Source of the DNA: Martinezella lusitana
GTDB taxonomy: Bacteria > Pseudomonadota > Alphaproteobacteria > Rhizobiales > Rhizobiaceae
Length of the DNA stretch: 64,000 bases
Reading direction: 5' to 3'
NCBI RefSeq assembly: GCF_010668395.1
Contig: NZ_WUEY01000007.1
Coordinates: 124,001-188,000 of the forward strand
Positions 52,141 through 61,826 of the stretch are shown here, one piece after another. Made by a program: the position numbers and the translations under genes. Numbering within the stretch: position 1 is the first letter of the stretch; every line of letters begins with the position of its first letter. A model generated the notes under the pieces. It was not told the DNA's origin. It made no database searches and was given only the letters and a program-made list of their open reading frames with translations.

Positions 52141-53061
52141 GTGGCATCCATCGGACAGACCGTCAGACCGACATCAGGCAATGATGCCCTCTCCCGAGCC
52201 CGCAGTCGTGCCGCTCTCGTGCCGGATTGCCTTGTCGAAGCCAAGCGCATCGCCAACACGGTCATCGCGGGATGGCACGGCCGGCGCAAACGCGGCATCG
52301 GCGAGAATTTCTGGCAGTTCCGTCCCTATACCGAAGGCGAAAGCCTTTCGCGTATCGACTGGCGGCGCTCCGCCCGTGACGATCACACCTATATCCGCGA
52401 TCATGAATGGGAAGCCGCGCACACGATCTGGCTCTGGGCGGATCTGTCGCCGTCCATGATGTACAAGTCAACCTATGGCCATGTGTCCAAGGAAGGCCGC
52501 GCGCTCGTCCTCATGCTGGCGCTGGCGGAAATCCTCTCCCGCTCCGGCGAGCGCATCGGCTGCCCCGGCATCATGGAGCCGATATCGAGCCGCAACGCCG
52601 CCGAGCGCCTGGCCGCGGCCCTGATGCACACGCCGCTCGAAGGCGGTCTTCCGCAGACGGCGATGATCCGCGGCTGGAGCGACATCGTGCTGATCGGCGA
52701 TTTTCTCGACGATGCCGACAGCGTCATGGGCAGGATCGGGCCGCTGGCGCGCCGGGGCTTGCGCGGTCATGTGATCGAGGTCGCCGACCCCGCCGAAGAG
52801 CTTTTTCCCTATAGCGGGCGCACGGAATTCAGCGATCCCGAAACGGGTTCGAAGCTGATTGCCGGCCGCGCGGAAAACCTGCGCGACGACTATCAGCGCG
52901 CCTACCTCGCCCGCCGGGAAAACCTCGGCCAGTCCCTACGCCATCTCGGCTGGACCTTCGTCAGCCATCGCACCGACCGGCTTGCCTCCGAAGCTCTGGT
53001 CGCCGTGCACATGTATCTTTCCGGCATGCCCGCCAGGGTAGCTTCCGGAGGGCAGCCATGA
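52141..53061 (+). CDS. DUF58 protein
   Basis: A 306-residue protein with DUF58 features: GRRKRGIGENFWQFRPYTEGESLSRIDWRRSARDDHTYIRDHEWE near residue 45, and IWLWADLSPSMMYKS, a partial MIDAS-like start, near 100. DUF58 proteins pair with MoxR ATPases, with a VWA-like fold. No transmembrane segment is visible. GTG start after GAGGAGAG. It overlaps the next gene by four bases (ATGA). Confidence 0.88.
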   Translation: MASIGQTVRPTSGNDALSRARSRAALVPDCLVEAKRIANTVIAGWHGRRKRGIGENFWQFRPYTEGESLSRIDWRRSARDDHTYIRDHEWEAAHTIWLWADLSPSMMYKSTYGHVSKEGRALVLMLALAEILSRSGERIGCPGIMEPISSRNAAERLAAALMHTPLEGGLPQTAMIRGWSDIVLIGDFLDDADSVMGRIGPLARRGLRGHVIEVADPAEELFPYSGRTEFSDPETGSKLIAGRAENLRDDYQRAYLARRENLGQSLRHLGWTFVSHRTDRLASEALVAVHMYLSGMPARVASGGQP

Positions 53062-55883
53062 GCGGCCTCTCCTTCGCATTCGCTTCGCCCGCCATCCTCG
53101 GAGCCCTGATCCTGCTCCCTGCGATCTGGTGGCTGCTGCGCCTGACGCCGCCACAGCCGCGCGCGGAGGTCTTTCCGCCGCTGCGCATTCTGGCGACCAT
53201 CCTCAAGCGTGAGGAAACGCCGGCGCGCAGCCCGTGGTGGCTGACGCTGCTGCGGATGCTGCTCGCCGCTCTGGTCATTCTCGCCATCGCCAACCCCATG
53301 TTCAATCCGCGCAGCAATACGCTGTCGAGCCGCGGCCCGCTGGTGCTGATGATCGACAACAGCTGGGCGATCGTATCCGACTGGGAACGCCGCGTCCGGA
53401 CGGCCGACGCGCTGATAGACGATGCCGACGCCAAGGGCATTCCCGTTTCGATCGTCTTTACCGCCGAGCAGGGCAACGATGCGACGCCGGGTGCTGCGGC
53501 ATCGGCGCGCGACAAGCTGCATGCGATGAATCCGCGGCCGCTGGTGCCGGATCGTGGGCGCGCCGCCGATGCCGTGAAAGCGGCACTCAATGGCCGCAAG
53601 CCCGGCACCATCGCCTTCCTCTCCGATGGCATCGAAAGCAAGGCGAAGGACGATATCGTCAGCCGGCTCGCCGCCCTGCAGCCGAGCGAGCTGCGGCTGA
53701 TCGAAGGCGACGGCCAGAATATCGTTGCGATCACCGGCGCGTCCAATACCGCCAATAACATGACCGTCACCGCGACGCGGCTGAACGGCACCGGCCCGAT
53801 GCGCCTCGGACTGACGGCGCAGGACAATCAGGGTCGGCCCATCGCAGCCGGTTCGCTTGACTTCGCGGGCGGGCAGACGGTCGCCACCGGCTCCATCGCG
53901 GCGCCTTTCGAAATGCGTAATGATTTCGCCCGCATCGGCATCGATCGACAGGCAAGCGCCGGCAGCATTTACCTGCTCGACGACGGTTTCCGCCGCCGCC
54001 GCGTGGCGCTTCTCTCCGGTCAGGCCGCCGACGAATTCCAGCCGATCCTGTCACCGCTTTATTACATTCAGCGCGCGCTCCAGCCCTATGCCGACCTGAC
54101 ACAGCCCAACAGCGCCGATCTGGCCAAATCGATCCCCGAATTGCTCGCGGGCAACCCTTCGGTCATCATCATGGCCGATGTCGGCCGCCTGCCGCAGGAA
54201 AGCTATGCGCCGCTGCAGCAATGGATCCAGAACGGCGGCACCCTCGTCCGCTTCGCCGGCCCGCGCCTTGCCGCGGCCCCCGCCGACGATCCCCTCGTTC
54301 CCGTCACGTTGCGGCAGGGCGAGCGCACATTCGGCGGCGCGCTGTCCTGGGCCGAACCGCAGCCGCTTGCAGATTTCCCGTCCTTCGGCCCCTTCGCCGG
54401 CATGCCGAAGCCGAGCAATGTGCTAATCAAGCGGCAGGTTCTGGCCGAGCCGACGCCGGATCTGGCCGAGCGCACCTGGGCAAGCCTTGCCGACGGCACG
54501 CCGCTCGTCACCGAAAGGCAGATGCAGGCCGGCCGCATCGTGCTCTTCCATGTCAGTGCCGAGCCGCAATGGTCCGATCTGCCGATTTCAGGCGATTTCG
54601 TCGAAATGCTGCGTCGCATCGTCCAGCTATCGCGCGCCGGCGGCGTCGCCTCGGCTGAAAGCGCGGCGGCCAGGACCGGAGAGGCGATGCCGCCCTACCG
54701 GCTCCTGACTGCGAAAGGCGTGCTGACCAGCGAGATCGGCAGCGCCCGCCCGCTGGAGCCAAGCAGCAAGGGAGCGGCGGTCGCAAGTTTCGACAACCCG
54801 CCCGGCCTCTACGGTTCCGAAGAAGGCTTTAGCGCACTCAATACCCTGCCCCAGGGAACGGAACTCAAGCCTCTGGATGCCTCGGCGTCCGGCCTGGTCA
54901 CACAAGAAGGCCTCATAGGCGGGGAAGCCTGGTCGGCAAAACCGATCCTCTTCACGCTCGCATTCCTCATTCTGCTGGCCGACAGCCTGATCGTGCTCTT
55001 CATGAACGGCGCCTTCCCGCGTCTGGGCAGATCGGCAAAAACGATGGCGGGTGGCGCGGCCGTGCTGTTGCTGGCCTTATCGGTTGGTATCTTCCTGCAT
55101 CCGGCAAACGCGTTTGCGGATGACTCCAAACCCGGCGACGACACCATATTTTCGCGGCTGGACAAGACGCATCTGGCCTATGTCGTGACAGGCGAGTCCG
55201 AAGTCGATCACATTTCCGAACGCGGGCTCGCCGGCCTTTCCGATTACCTCACCTATCGCACGACGCTGGAGCCCGGTGCGCCGGTGGGCCTTGATCTTGC
55301 CAAGGACGAACTGGCCTTTTACCCGCTGATCTACTGGCCGATCTCCTCGACGGCGCCGATGCCGTCCAACGACGCCATCAACCGCATCGATGCCTACATG
55401 CGCAATGGCGGCACCGTGCTGTTCGATACCCGCGATGCCATCGACACGATGGGCGACACTTCGACGCCGAGCCCGAACGGCCAGCGGCTGCAGCAGATCC
55501 TCGCCAATCTCGACATTCCTCCCCTGGAGCCGGTACCGGCCGGTCATGTGTTGACCAAATCCTTCTATCTGCTCTCGAGCTTCCCGGGCCGCTATGCCGA
55601 CAGCCCGCTCTGGGTGGAGGCACGGCAGGATGCGCGCCGCGACGCAAATGCGGTCGCTACCTCCGACGGGGTGACGCCGATCATGATTACGGGCAACGAT
55701 TTTGCCGGCGCCTGGGCCGTCGACGATAACGGCTCACCGCTGCTGCCGACCGTGCCCCCGGACGAGACCCAGCGGGAATATGCCTACCGAACGGGCGTCA
55801 ACATCATGATGTACATGCTGACCGGAAACTATAAATCCGATCAGGTTCACGTTCCGGATATCCTGCAGCGCTTGGGGCAATAA
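53058..55883 (+). CDS. BatA-like N-terminus / DUF4159 membrane protein
   Basis: A 941-residue protein. The N-terminus has two hydrophobic helices in the BatA (aerotolerance) style: FASPAILGALILLPAIWWLL, then LLRMLLAALVILAIANPMF, followed by a VWA-like region beginning LVLMIDNSWAIV. A transmembrane helix (about 632-652) and another (about 662-680, AVLLLALSVGIFLHPANAFA) precede the C-terminal DUF4159 domain, which carries the glutamine-amidotransferase-like FLPLIYWPISS and MRNGGTVLFDTRDA. The role is unknown; its partner genes suggest a MoxR-activated envelope system. Confidence 0.85.
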   Translation: MSGLSFAFASPAILGALILLPAIWWLLRLTPPQPRAEVFPPLRILATILKREETPARSPWWLTLLRMLLAALVILAIANPMFNPRSNTLSSRGPLVLMIDNSWAIVSDWERRVRTADALIDDADAKGIPVSIVFTAEQGNDATPGAAASARDKLHAMNPRPLVPDRGRAADAVKAALNGRKPGTIAFLSDGIESKAKDDIVSRLAALQPSELRLIEGDGQNIVAITGASNTANNMTVTATRLNGTGPMRLGLTAQDNQGRPIAAGSLDFAGGQTVATGSIAAPFEMRNDFARIGIDRQASAGSIYLLDDGFRRRRVALLSGQAADEFQPILSPLYYIQRALQPYADLTQPNSADLAKSIPELLAGNPSVIIMADVGRLPQESYAPLQQWIQNGGTLVRFAGPRLAAAPADDPLVPVTLRQGERTFGGALSWAEPQPLADFPSFGPFAGMPKPSNVLIKRQVLAEPTPDLAERTWASLADGTPLVTERQMQAGRIVLFHVSAEPQWSDLPISGDFVEMLRRIVQLSRAGGVASAESAAARTGEAMPPYRLLTAKGVLTSEIGSARPLEPSSKGAAVASFDNPPGLYGSEEGFSALNTLPQGTELKPLDASASGLVTQEGLIGGEAWSAKPILFTLAFLILLADSLIVLFMNGAFPRLGRSAKTMAGGAAVLLLALSVGIFLHPANAFADDSKPGDDTIFSRLDKTHLAYVVTGESEVDHISERGLAGLSDYLTYRTTLEPGAPVGLDLAKDELAFYPLIYWPISSTAPMPSNDAINRIDAYMRNGGTVLFDTRDAIDTMGDTSTPSPNGQRLQQILANLDIPPLEPVPAGHVLTKSFYLLSSFPGRYADSPLWVEARQDARRDANAVATSDGVTPIMITGNDFAGAWAVDDNGSPLLPTVPPDETQREYAYRTGVNIMMYMLTGNYKSDQVHVPDILQRLGQ

Positions 55884-55884
55884 T

Positions 55885-57957
55885 ATGAATATCGGTTTTG
55901 CCCCTTTCCTCCCCTGGCCTGTCCTCGCCGCTCTAGCGGTGCTGACGCTCGCCATCGCGGCGCTTGCGATCTACAGACGTCTGCGCGGCGGCTGGATTCG
56001 CGCTTTGGCGGGTGTCGCCCTGCTGGCGGCGCTCGCCAATCCGGTACTGCTGCAGGAAGATCGCGACCAGCTGACGACAATCGTTCCCGTCATCGTCGAC
56101 CGCAGCCTCAGCCAGCAGACGCCCGAGCGCACGAAGATGACGGATGATGCCCTGGCGATGCTCAAGGATCGTCTGGCGCAATTCCCGCGCATTGAGCCCC
56201 GCATCGTCGAGGTGCGCGATCCGGCGGAATCGGCGTCGCCGTCGACACGGCTTTTCTCCGCCCTCTCCTCCGCGGTCGCGGACGTGCCGCCCGCACGTAT
56301 TGGCGGCGCGATCCTCCTGACGGACGGCCAGATTCACGATATTCCCGGCATCAACCAGCAACTTGGCTTCGATGCGCCCATTCACGGGCTGATCACCGGC
56401 AAGCCGGACGAGTTCGACCGCCGCATCGAAATCGTGCGCGCGCCTCGCTTCGGCATCGTCAACGACGAACAGCAGCTGGTGTTTCGTGTCGTCGACGATG
56501 GCAAGAGCCCGGGCGGCACCGCCGCCGTGACGATCAAGATGAACGGCGACGAGATCGCCACGCTGCAGGCAACGCCGGGCCAGGACACACCCTTCAGCTT
56601 CAAGGTGCCGCGCGCCGGCAACAACGTGCTCGAATTCGCCGTGGCCACGGTGCCCGGCGAAGTCACCGACATCAACAACCGTACGGTCCAGCTGATCGAA
56701 GGCATCCGCCAGAACATGCGTGTCCTGCTCGTCTCCGGCGAGCCGCATGCCGGCGAGCGCGCATGGCGCAATCTCCTGAAGTCGGACGCGTCAGTCGATC
56801 TCGTGCATTTCACCATTCTGCGCCCGCCGGATAAGCAGGACGGCACGCCGATCAACGAACTGTCGCTGATCGCCTTCCCGACGCGCGAGCTTTTCGTCGA
56901 CAAGATCAGTTCTTTCGACCTGATCATTTTCGACCGCTACCAGGACCGTCAGAACGTCCTGCCGACGATCTATTATGATTACATGGCCCAATATGTCGAA
57001 AACGGCGGCGCTCTGCTGGTCGCGGCCGGTCCGGAGCATGCCGGCGGCAGTTCGATCGCCCTGACGCCGCTAGCCTCGGTGCTGCCGGCCGAGCCGACCG
57101 GCCAGATGATCGAGAAAGCCTTCTATCCGCGCCTGTCGGATCAGGGCCGGAAGCATCCCGTGACGCGCGGCCTGGATGGTTCGGACACCGAGCCGCCGCA
57201 TTGGGGCCGCTGGTTCCGCAGCGTCGATGTCGAGAAGCCGCAGGGCCAGACCGTGATGGTCGGCGCCGACAACAGCCCGCTGCTCGTGCTCAATCGCGTC
57301 GGCCAGGGGCGTGTCGCCATGCTTCTCTCCGATGAAGGCTGGCTCTGGGCACGCGGCTTCGAAGGCGGCGGCCCGCATGTGTCGCTTTATCGCCGCATCG
57401 CCCACTGGCTGCTGAAGGAGCCGGCGCTGGAAGAAGAAGCCCTGACGGCCAATGCCGCCGGCCGCACGCTGCAGGTGACGCGCCAGACCATCGGCGACGA
57501 TCCCGGCCCGGCCACGATCAAATTGCCGTCCGGCAAGACGGAGACGTTGCCCCTGAAGCAGACGCAGCCGGGTCTCTATCAGGCCGAGAAGCACATGGAC
57601 GAAATCGGGCTCTACCAGATCGCCAACGGCAATCTGTCGACGCTTGTCCATATCGGCGCCATCGACGCCCCGGAGTTCAAGGCAATGATCTCGACCACCG
57701 AGACGCTGAAGCCGCTGGCGCAGAAGACCAAGGGTCTGGTTACCCGCATTGCCGGCGCCAACGGCAGCGTGACCGTGCCGCAAGTCCTGCCGGTGCGCGG
57801 CGCCGTGCGCGTCGCCGACGGCCAGCGCCTGACCATTCGCATGACCGATGAAACCGTCTTGAAGGGGATCAACACCCTGCCCCTGTTTGCGGGCTTTGCC
57901 GGTCTTGCCGCCCTCCTCTTTGCCTTCTCTGCCACATGGTGGCGTGAAGGACGGTGA
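55885..57957 (+). CDS. Large membrane protein with glutamine-amidotransferase-like domain
   Basis: A 690-residue protein, starting one base after the previous stop. Two N-terminal helices (FLPWPVLAALAVLTLAIAALAI, then WIRALAGVALLAALANPVLL), a VWA-like region (VPVIVDRSLSQQTPERTKM), a long periplasmic segment with NGGALLVAAGPEHAGGSS (class I amidotransferase-like fold, no active-site Cys visible), and a C-terminal helix (LPLFAGFAGLAALLFAFSAT). It is the fourth gene of the MoxR operon, typical in Rhizobiales. Function unknown. Confidence 0.85.
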   Translation: MNIGFAPFLPWPVLAALAVLTLAIAALAIYRRLRGGWIRALAGVALLAALANPVLLQEDRDQLTTIVPVIVDRSLSQQTPERTKMTDDALAMLKDRLAQFPRIEPRIVEVRDPAESASPSTRLFSALSSAVADVPPARIGGAILLTDGQIHDIPGINQQLGFDAPIHGLITGKPDEFDRRIEIVRAPRFGIVNDEQQLVFRVVDDGKSPGGTAAVTIKMNGDEIATLQATPGQDTPFSFKVPRAGNNVLEFAVATVPGEVTDINNRTVQLIEGIRQNMRVLLVSGEPHAGERAWRNLLKSDASVDLVHFTILRPPDKQDGTPINELSLIAFPTRELFVDKISSFDLIIFDRYQDRQNVLPTIYYDYMAQYVENGGALLVAAGPEHAGGSSIALTPLASVLPAEPTGQMIEKAFYPRLSDQGRKHPVTRGLDGSDTEPPHWGRWFRSVDVEKPQGQTVMVGADNSPLLVLNRVGQGRVAMLLSDEGWLWARGFEGGGPHVSLYRRIAHWLLKEPALEEEALTANAAGRTLQVTRQTIGDDPGPATIKLPSGKTETLPLKQTQPGLYQAEKHMDEIGLYQIANGNLSTLVHIGAIDAPEFKAMISTTETLKPLAQKTKGLVTRIAGANGSVTVPQVLPVRGAVRVADGQRLTIRMTDETVLKGINTLPLFAGFAGLAALLFAFSATWWREGR

Positions 57958-57959
57958 AT

Positions 57960-58385
57960 ATGATGAAGATTGACGTAACCGATACCCCGTCCGAAAGCGA
58001 ACTCGCGGCCATCAGCGAGGGATTGACGGCGTTCAACGTCGTCGACGTCGGCCCCTCCGGCCGCCAGCCACTTGCGGTCCTGATCCGCGACGATGCCGGC
58101 AAGACCATTGGCGGCATCTCCGGCTACACCGCCTGGGGATGGCTGTTCACGCAATGGCTTTTCGTGCCGGAAACCCTGCGCGGCCAGGGCATGGCCGGGA
58201 AGCTGCTGGATGCGGCGGAGCAAGAGGCCAGTGCGCGCGGCTGCTTCGGAGCGTGGATCGATACCTTCAATCCGCAGGCGCTGAAAGCCTATCAACGGCA
58301 AGGCTATGCTATCTTCGGCGAACTGCCCGACTTCCCCGCCGGCCGCAGCCGCTTCTTCCTGCAGAAGAAACTATCGCCCCGCTGA
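57960..58385 (+). CDS. GNAT-family N-acetyltransferase
   Basis: A 141-residue acetyltransferase. WLFVPETLRGQGMAGKLLDAAEQEASARGC is motif A, with (R/Q)GxGxA/G; DTFNPQALKAYQRQGYAIFGEL is motif B. It starts three bases after the previous stop, behind AAGGACGGTGA, so it is probably the end of the MoxR operon. Substrate unknown. Confidence 0.87.
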   Translation: MMKIDVTDTPSESELAAISEGLTAFNVVDVGPSGRQPLAVLIRDDAGKTIGGISGYTAWGWLFTQWLFVPETLRGQGMAGKLLDAAEQEASARGCFGAWIDTFNPQALKAYQRQGYAIFGELPDFPAGRSRFFLQKKLSPR

Positions 58386-58422
58386 TATCAGGCAGGGCGA
58401 TCCTTTCGCGGGGATAAACGTC

Positions 58423-58989
58423 TCAGACCGCGATCCTCGCGAGCGGCGCGACATCGTCCAGGTCATCGGTTTCGACGGCTGAAACGGAATCGTCCCGCCA
58501 GGCAATCGGGCCATGCAGCCGCGCATGCGTGTCAGCGGCAATCGGCACGACCAGCACCCGGTTGGGATCGACGGGGCCTGGGAAAGTCAGTGCGTTATAG
58601 GCAACTTTCTCGAAACCGAGCGGCCCATAATAGGGCGGATCACCGACGAGAATGACCGCGTCCGATCCCTTGCGCTTGGCCGCCTCGACGGCAATCCGCA
58701 CGAGCTCGCGGCCGATGCCCTTGTTCTTGTGCGAGGGGCGCACGGCAAGCGGGCCAAGCAGATGCCCCTTGACCGATCCGGCCAGCACCGGCGTCATGCG
58801 CACGGAGGCGATCGTCTCGCCGTCGTCGGCGCAGATGAAGGATAACAACCGATCATGCGGCCCCTGCTCGCGGATGCGCGCGGCGGCACGCGTAAACCGG
58901 CCCGGGCCGAACGCTTCTTCGTTGATGAGTTCGATGACAGCGTCGTGCGACGCATCCTCAGTGAGGTAGACCAGATCGTGCTTGTACAT
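58423..58989 (-). CDS. GNAT-family N-acetyltransferase
   Basis: A 188-residue acetyltransferase. LGPLAVRPSHKNKGIGRELVRIAVEAAKRKGSDAVILVGDPPYYGPLGFEKV carries motif A and the (P/Y)YGPLGF end typical of the YhbS-like subgroup. The start is uncertain: ATG at 58989 gives MYKHDLVYLTEDASHDAVIE, the usual GNAT beginning; an in-frame ATG at 59040 would add 17 residues, and neither has a strong ribosome binding site. Substrate unknown. Confidence 0.85.
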   Translation of the reverse strand: MYKHDLVYLTEDASHDAVIELINEEAFGPGRFTRAAARIREQGPHDRLLSFICADDGETIASVRMTPVLAGSVKGHLLGPLAVRPSHKNKGIGRELVRIAVEAAKRKGSDAVILVGDPPYYGPLGFEKVAYNALTFPGPVDPNRVLVVPIAADTHARLHGPIAWRDDSVSAVETDDLDDVAPLARIAV

Positions 58990-59340
58990 TAGACCAAGGA
59001 AACCAGATAGACGGACGATATTGTTCTCGAATGCGCTCATGGAGCGTTCAAGGTCATCGGCGTCGTCGCAGGCTTCTGGTGACTTTCATGACAAGGGGTC
59101 CTTAAAGTGTGAAAAGCCGGATAGCAGGAAATATTCTGCACGTCCAATGCAAAATGCACGCTGACATCTCTTGATGCAAGATCGTACCGGCATCGCGGTT
59201 TTTTCAATGTCTATCGCCGATGCGAAAAACCTGCCGGCAATACCCGCAACGCAGTGTTCATCATTTGCCGTATCGAAATCCGGCGCACATACCGTATCTT
59301 CAATGCAGGTTTTCGGCAGTTTCCCCGAAAGGATTGAGCT
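58990..59340. other. Divergent intergenic region, no gene
   Basis: A 351-base gap between the GNAT gene and the hydroquinone reductase gene. It contains a T6 run after a four-base stem (59187-59208), too weak for a clear terminator, and the AGGA before the next start. Nothing else was recognised. Confidence 0.4.
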
Positions 59341-60330
59341 ATGGGCATGTTGGTGGACGGCGTCTGGCAAGACGTCTGGTACGATACCAAAGAGACGAAG
59401 GGCCATTTCAAGCGCGCCGCGTCGCAGTTTCGCAACTGGGTGACCGCGGATGGCAGCCCCGGCCCCACAGGCACGGGCGGCTTCAAGGCAGAGCCCGGAC
59501 GCTATCATCTCTATGTCTCGCTCGCCTGCCCCTGGGCGCACAGAACCCTGATCTTCCGCAAGCTGAAGAAGCTCGAGGAATTGATCCCGGTCTCGGTCGT
59601 CGATCCGCTGATGCTGGAAAACGGTTGGGAATTCAAGGGGAAGGACGGTGGAACCGTCGACCATCTGTTCGGTGCCGGCAAGCTTTGGGAAGTATACGTC
59701 AAGGCCGATCCGCACTATTCCGGCCGGGTCACCGTGCCCGTTCTCTGGGACAAGCAGACCGGCACGATCGTCAACAACGAATCGGCCGAAATCATCCGCA
59801 TGTTCAACAGCGCCTTCGATGGGGTGACCGGCTCGAGGACGGATTTCTATCCCGCCGATCTGCGTGCCGATATCGATGCCCTGAACGAGCGCATCTACGA
59901 CACGGTCAATAACGGCGTCTACAAGGCCGGCTTCGCGACAACGCAGGAGGCCTATCAGGAAAATGCGCTCCGCCTTTTCGAAACCCTCGACATGCTCGAC
60001 CAGCGGCTGGCGACGCAACGCTATTTGTTCGGAGATCGGCTGACGGAGGCCGACTGGCGGCTGTTCACGACGCTCGTCCGCTTCGACCCCGTCTATGTCG
60101 GCCATTTCAAATGCAACATCCGCCGCATTGCCGATTATGCGAACCTTTCGGCCTATCTGCGCGATCTCTATCAGGTGGCAGGCGTCGCCGAGACGGTGAA
60201 CATCGCGCACATCAAGAACCACTATTATCGCAGCCACAAGACGATCAATCCGACCGGCATCGTGCCGATCGGCCCCGAACTGGATTTCGACCGCCCGCAT
60301 GGCCGCGAGCAGCTGGCAAAAGCCGCCTGA
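59341..60330 (+). CDS. Glutathionyl-hydroquinone reductase (Xi-class GST, YqjG/ECM4)
   Basis: A 329-residue cytosolic enzyme that uses glutathione to reduce glutathionyl-hydroquinones. The nucleophile is Cys63 in VSLACPWAHRTLI, the hallmark CPWAHR. VPVLWDKQTGTIVNNESAEIIRM is the thioredoxin-fold glutathione site, and EADWRLFTTLVRFDPVYVGHFKCN the helical domain. Length is normal. ATG follows AAAGGA. Known relatives protect against quinones and aromatic degradation products. Confidence 0.94.
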   Translation: MGMLVDGVWQDVWYDTKETKGHFKRAASQFRNWVTADGSPGPTGTGGFKAEPGRYHLYVSLACPWAHRTLIFRKLKKLEELIPVSVVDPLMLENGWEFKGKDGGTVDHLFGAGKLWEVYVKADPHYSGRVTVPVLWDKQTGTIVNNESAEIIRMFNSAFDGVTGSRTDFYPADLRADIDALNERIYDTVNNGVYKAGFATTQEAYQENALRLFETLDMLDQRLATQRYLFGDRLTEADWRLFTTLVRFDPVYVGHFKCNIRRIADYANLSAYLRDLYQVAGVAETVNIAHIKNHYYRSHKTINPTGIVPIGPELDFDRPHGREQLAKAA

Positions 60331-60345
60331 CCTGAACGCCGCCGG

Positions 60346-60837
60346 CTACCAGTAGTTGGAGGGAGCCTCCGCTCCTTCCAGCTCCTTCAGCCTGCGATAG
60401 GTTGCCTTGGTCGTCTGCGGCGGCAGCGCATCGACCGGAAAGAAGCCGCTTTCGACGATTTCGCGATCCGGCTTGCGCGGCGCGCTCTGCGTGACGTCGA
60501 CCCGGTAGAAAACGACATGGTCGCGCTTGCTGGTGTGGTTGTTGAAATAGACGTGGAAGAGCTGCGGCCTTCCAGAGATCACCAGATTGCCCTCCTCCCG
60601 CAATTCCTTGGCCAGCGCCTGCTCCACCGTCTCGTGACGCTCGACGCCGCCGCCGGGCATGTGCCAGCCGGCGATATAGGAGTGCCGCACGAGGAAGATC
60701 CGCCCTTCCTGATCGAAACAGGCAGCGCGCACGCCGAGCGTCATGCTGCGGGTCAGCGCGAAATAGACATGCAGCGCGCGACCGAACAACCGCACCGCCA
60801 AACCCTGCTTTTCGTCCCGCCGGTTCTCGTCGTTCAT
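60346..60837 (-). CDS. NUDIX hydrolase with altered box
   Basis: A 163-residue protein. The NUDIX box is GGGVERHETVEQALAKELRE followed by EGNL. Relative to Gx5Ex7REUxEExGU, the Arg is Lys and the final Gly is Asn, but the glutamates for metal binding are kept. It begins after a basic/helical N-terminus. Substrate unknown. The ATG at 60837 is chosen because upstream in-frame sequence looks non-coding. It is divergent from the metallophosphoesterase gene. Confidence 0.83.
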   Translation of the reverse strand: MNDENRRDEKQGLAVRLFGRALHVYFALTRSMTLGVRAACFDQEGRIFLVRHSYIAGWHMPGGGVERHETVEQALAKELREEGNLVISGRPQLFHVYFNNHTSKRDHVVFYRVDVTQSAPRKPDREIVESGFFPVDALPPQTTKATYRRLKELEGAEAPSNYW

Positions 60838-60905
60838 GCCCGAACCCCGGCATCCCGATCTGCAATCGAACCAGGGATGTATTTGTTTTGACAATAGAGT
60901 GGGCT

Positions 60906-61826
60906 ATGTCTCATCCCATGTTCAAGCTCGCGCATATTTCCGATGTTCACCTTGGTCCGCTTCCACGTCTTTCGATCAGAGAACTCGCCTCCAAACGCAT
61001 TACCGGATTTGTGAACTGGCACCGAAACCGGCGCAAGCATCTTTTTGGCGATACGCTCGACCTCCTTCTTGACGACATCAAGGCGAAGCAGACCGATCAT
61101 CTGGCGGTGACCGGAGATCTCGTCAATCTCGCGAGCGGCATCGAGATCCAGACCGCCGCCGCATGGCTGAAGACCGTCGGCAATCCTTTCGATACCTCCG
61201 TCGTTCCCGGCAATCACGACGCCTATGTGCCCGGCGCCTATGAAAGGGCCATGCGCGCCTGGTATCCCTATGTCAGAGGCGACCGCGCTTCCGAGGAATG
61301 GCAGGAGGATCGGCACATTTTCCCTTACCTGCGCATCCGCGGGCAGGTCGCGCTGATCGGCTGTTCGACCGCCGTCGCCACGCCGCCCTTTGCCGCAAGC
61401 GGCTTCTATTCCGCTCGCCAGGCGCGCGAGACGGTGAACATTCTGCGGGCGACCGGGGATGCCGGGCTCTTTCGCGTCGTCATGATCCATCACCCACCCA
61501 TCCGGGGCGCGACCAGTTTCTATAAGCGCATGATCGGCATTCGCCGCTTTGGCGCCGTCCTCTCGACCGGGGGCGCCGAGCTTGTCCTGCATGGCCATAC
61601 GCACCTCAACACCCTGCACTGGCTGCGCGGCCAGATGGGTCCGGTGCCGATCGTCGGGATTGCCTCCGCGTCACAAGGGGTCGGCGGCCTGAAGCCGCGC
61701 GCCGCCTACAACCTCTTCACGATCGCCGGCCGCCCCGGCGCCTGGGAGCTCAATGCCGAACGCTATAGCCTCAATGACGACGGTAACGGCATCGACCCGA
61801 AAGGCATCGATATTCTGGCAACGTAA
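60906..61826 (+). CDS. Calcineurin-like metallophosphoesterase
   Basis: A 306-residue cytosolic enzyme with the full metal site: ISDVHLG (DxH), VTGDLVN (GD), PGNHDAYVP (GNHD), MIHHPPI and LHGHTHLN (GHxH). A basic stretch SKRITGFVNWHRNRRKHLF follows DVHLG. Family members hydrolyse cyclic nucleotides or other phosphodiesters; the substrate is unknown. ATG at 60906 follows GAGTGGG; the second ATG at 60918 is also possible. Confidence 0.9.
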   Translation: MSHPMFKLAHISDVHLGPLPRLSIRELASKRITGFVNWHRNRRKHLFGDTLDLLLDDIKAKQTDHLAVTGDLVNLASGIEIQTAAAWLKTVGNPFDTSVVPGNHDAYVPGAYERAMRAWYPYVRGDRASEEWQEDRHIFPYLRIRGQVALIGCSTAVATPPFAASGFYSARQARETVNILRATGDAGLFRVVMIHHPPIRGATSFYKRMIGIRRFGAVLSTGGAELVLHGHTHLNTLHWLRGQMGPVPIVGIASASQGVGGLKPRAAYNLFTIAGRPGAWELNAERYSLNDDGNGIDPKGIDILAT

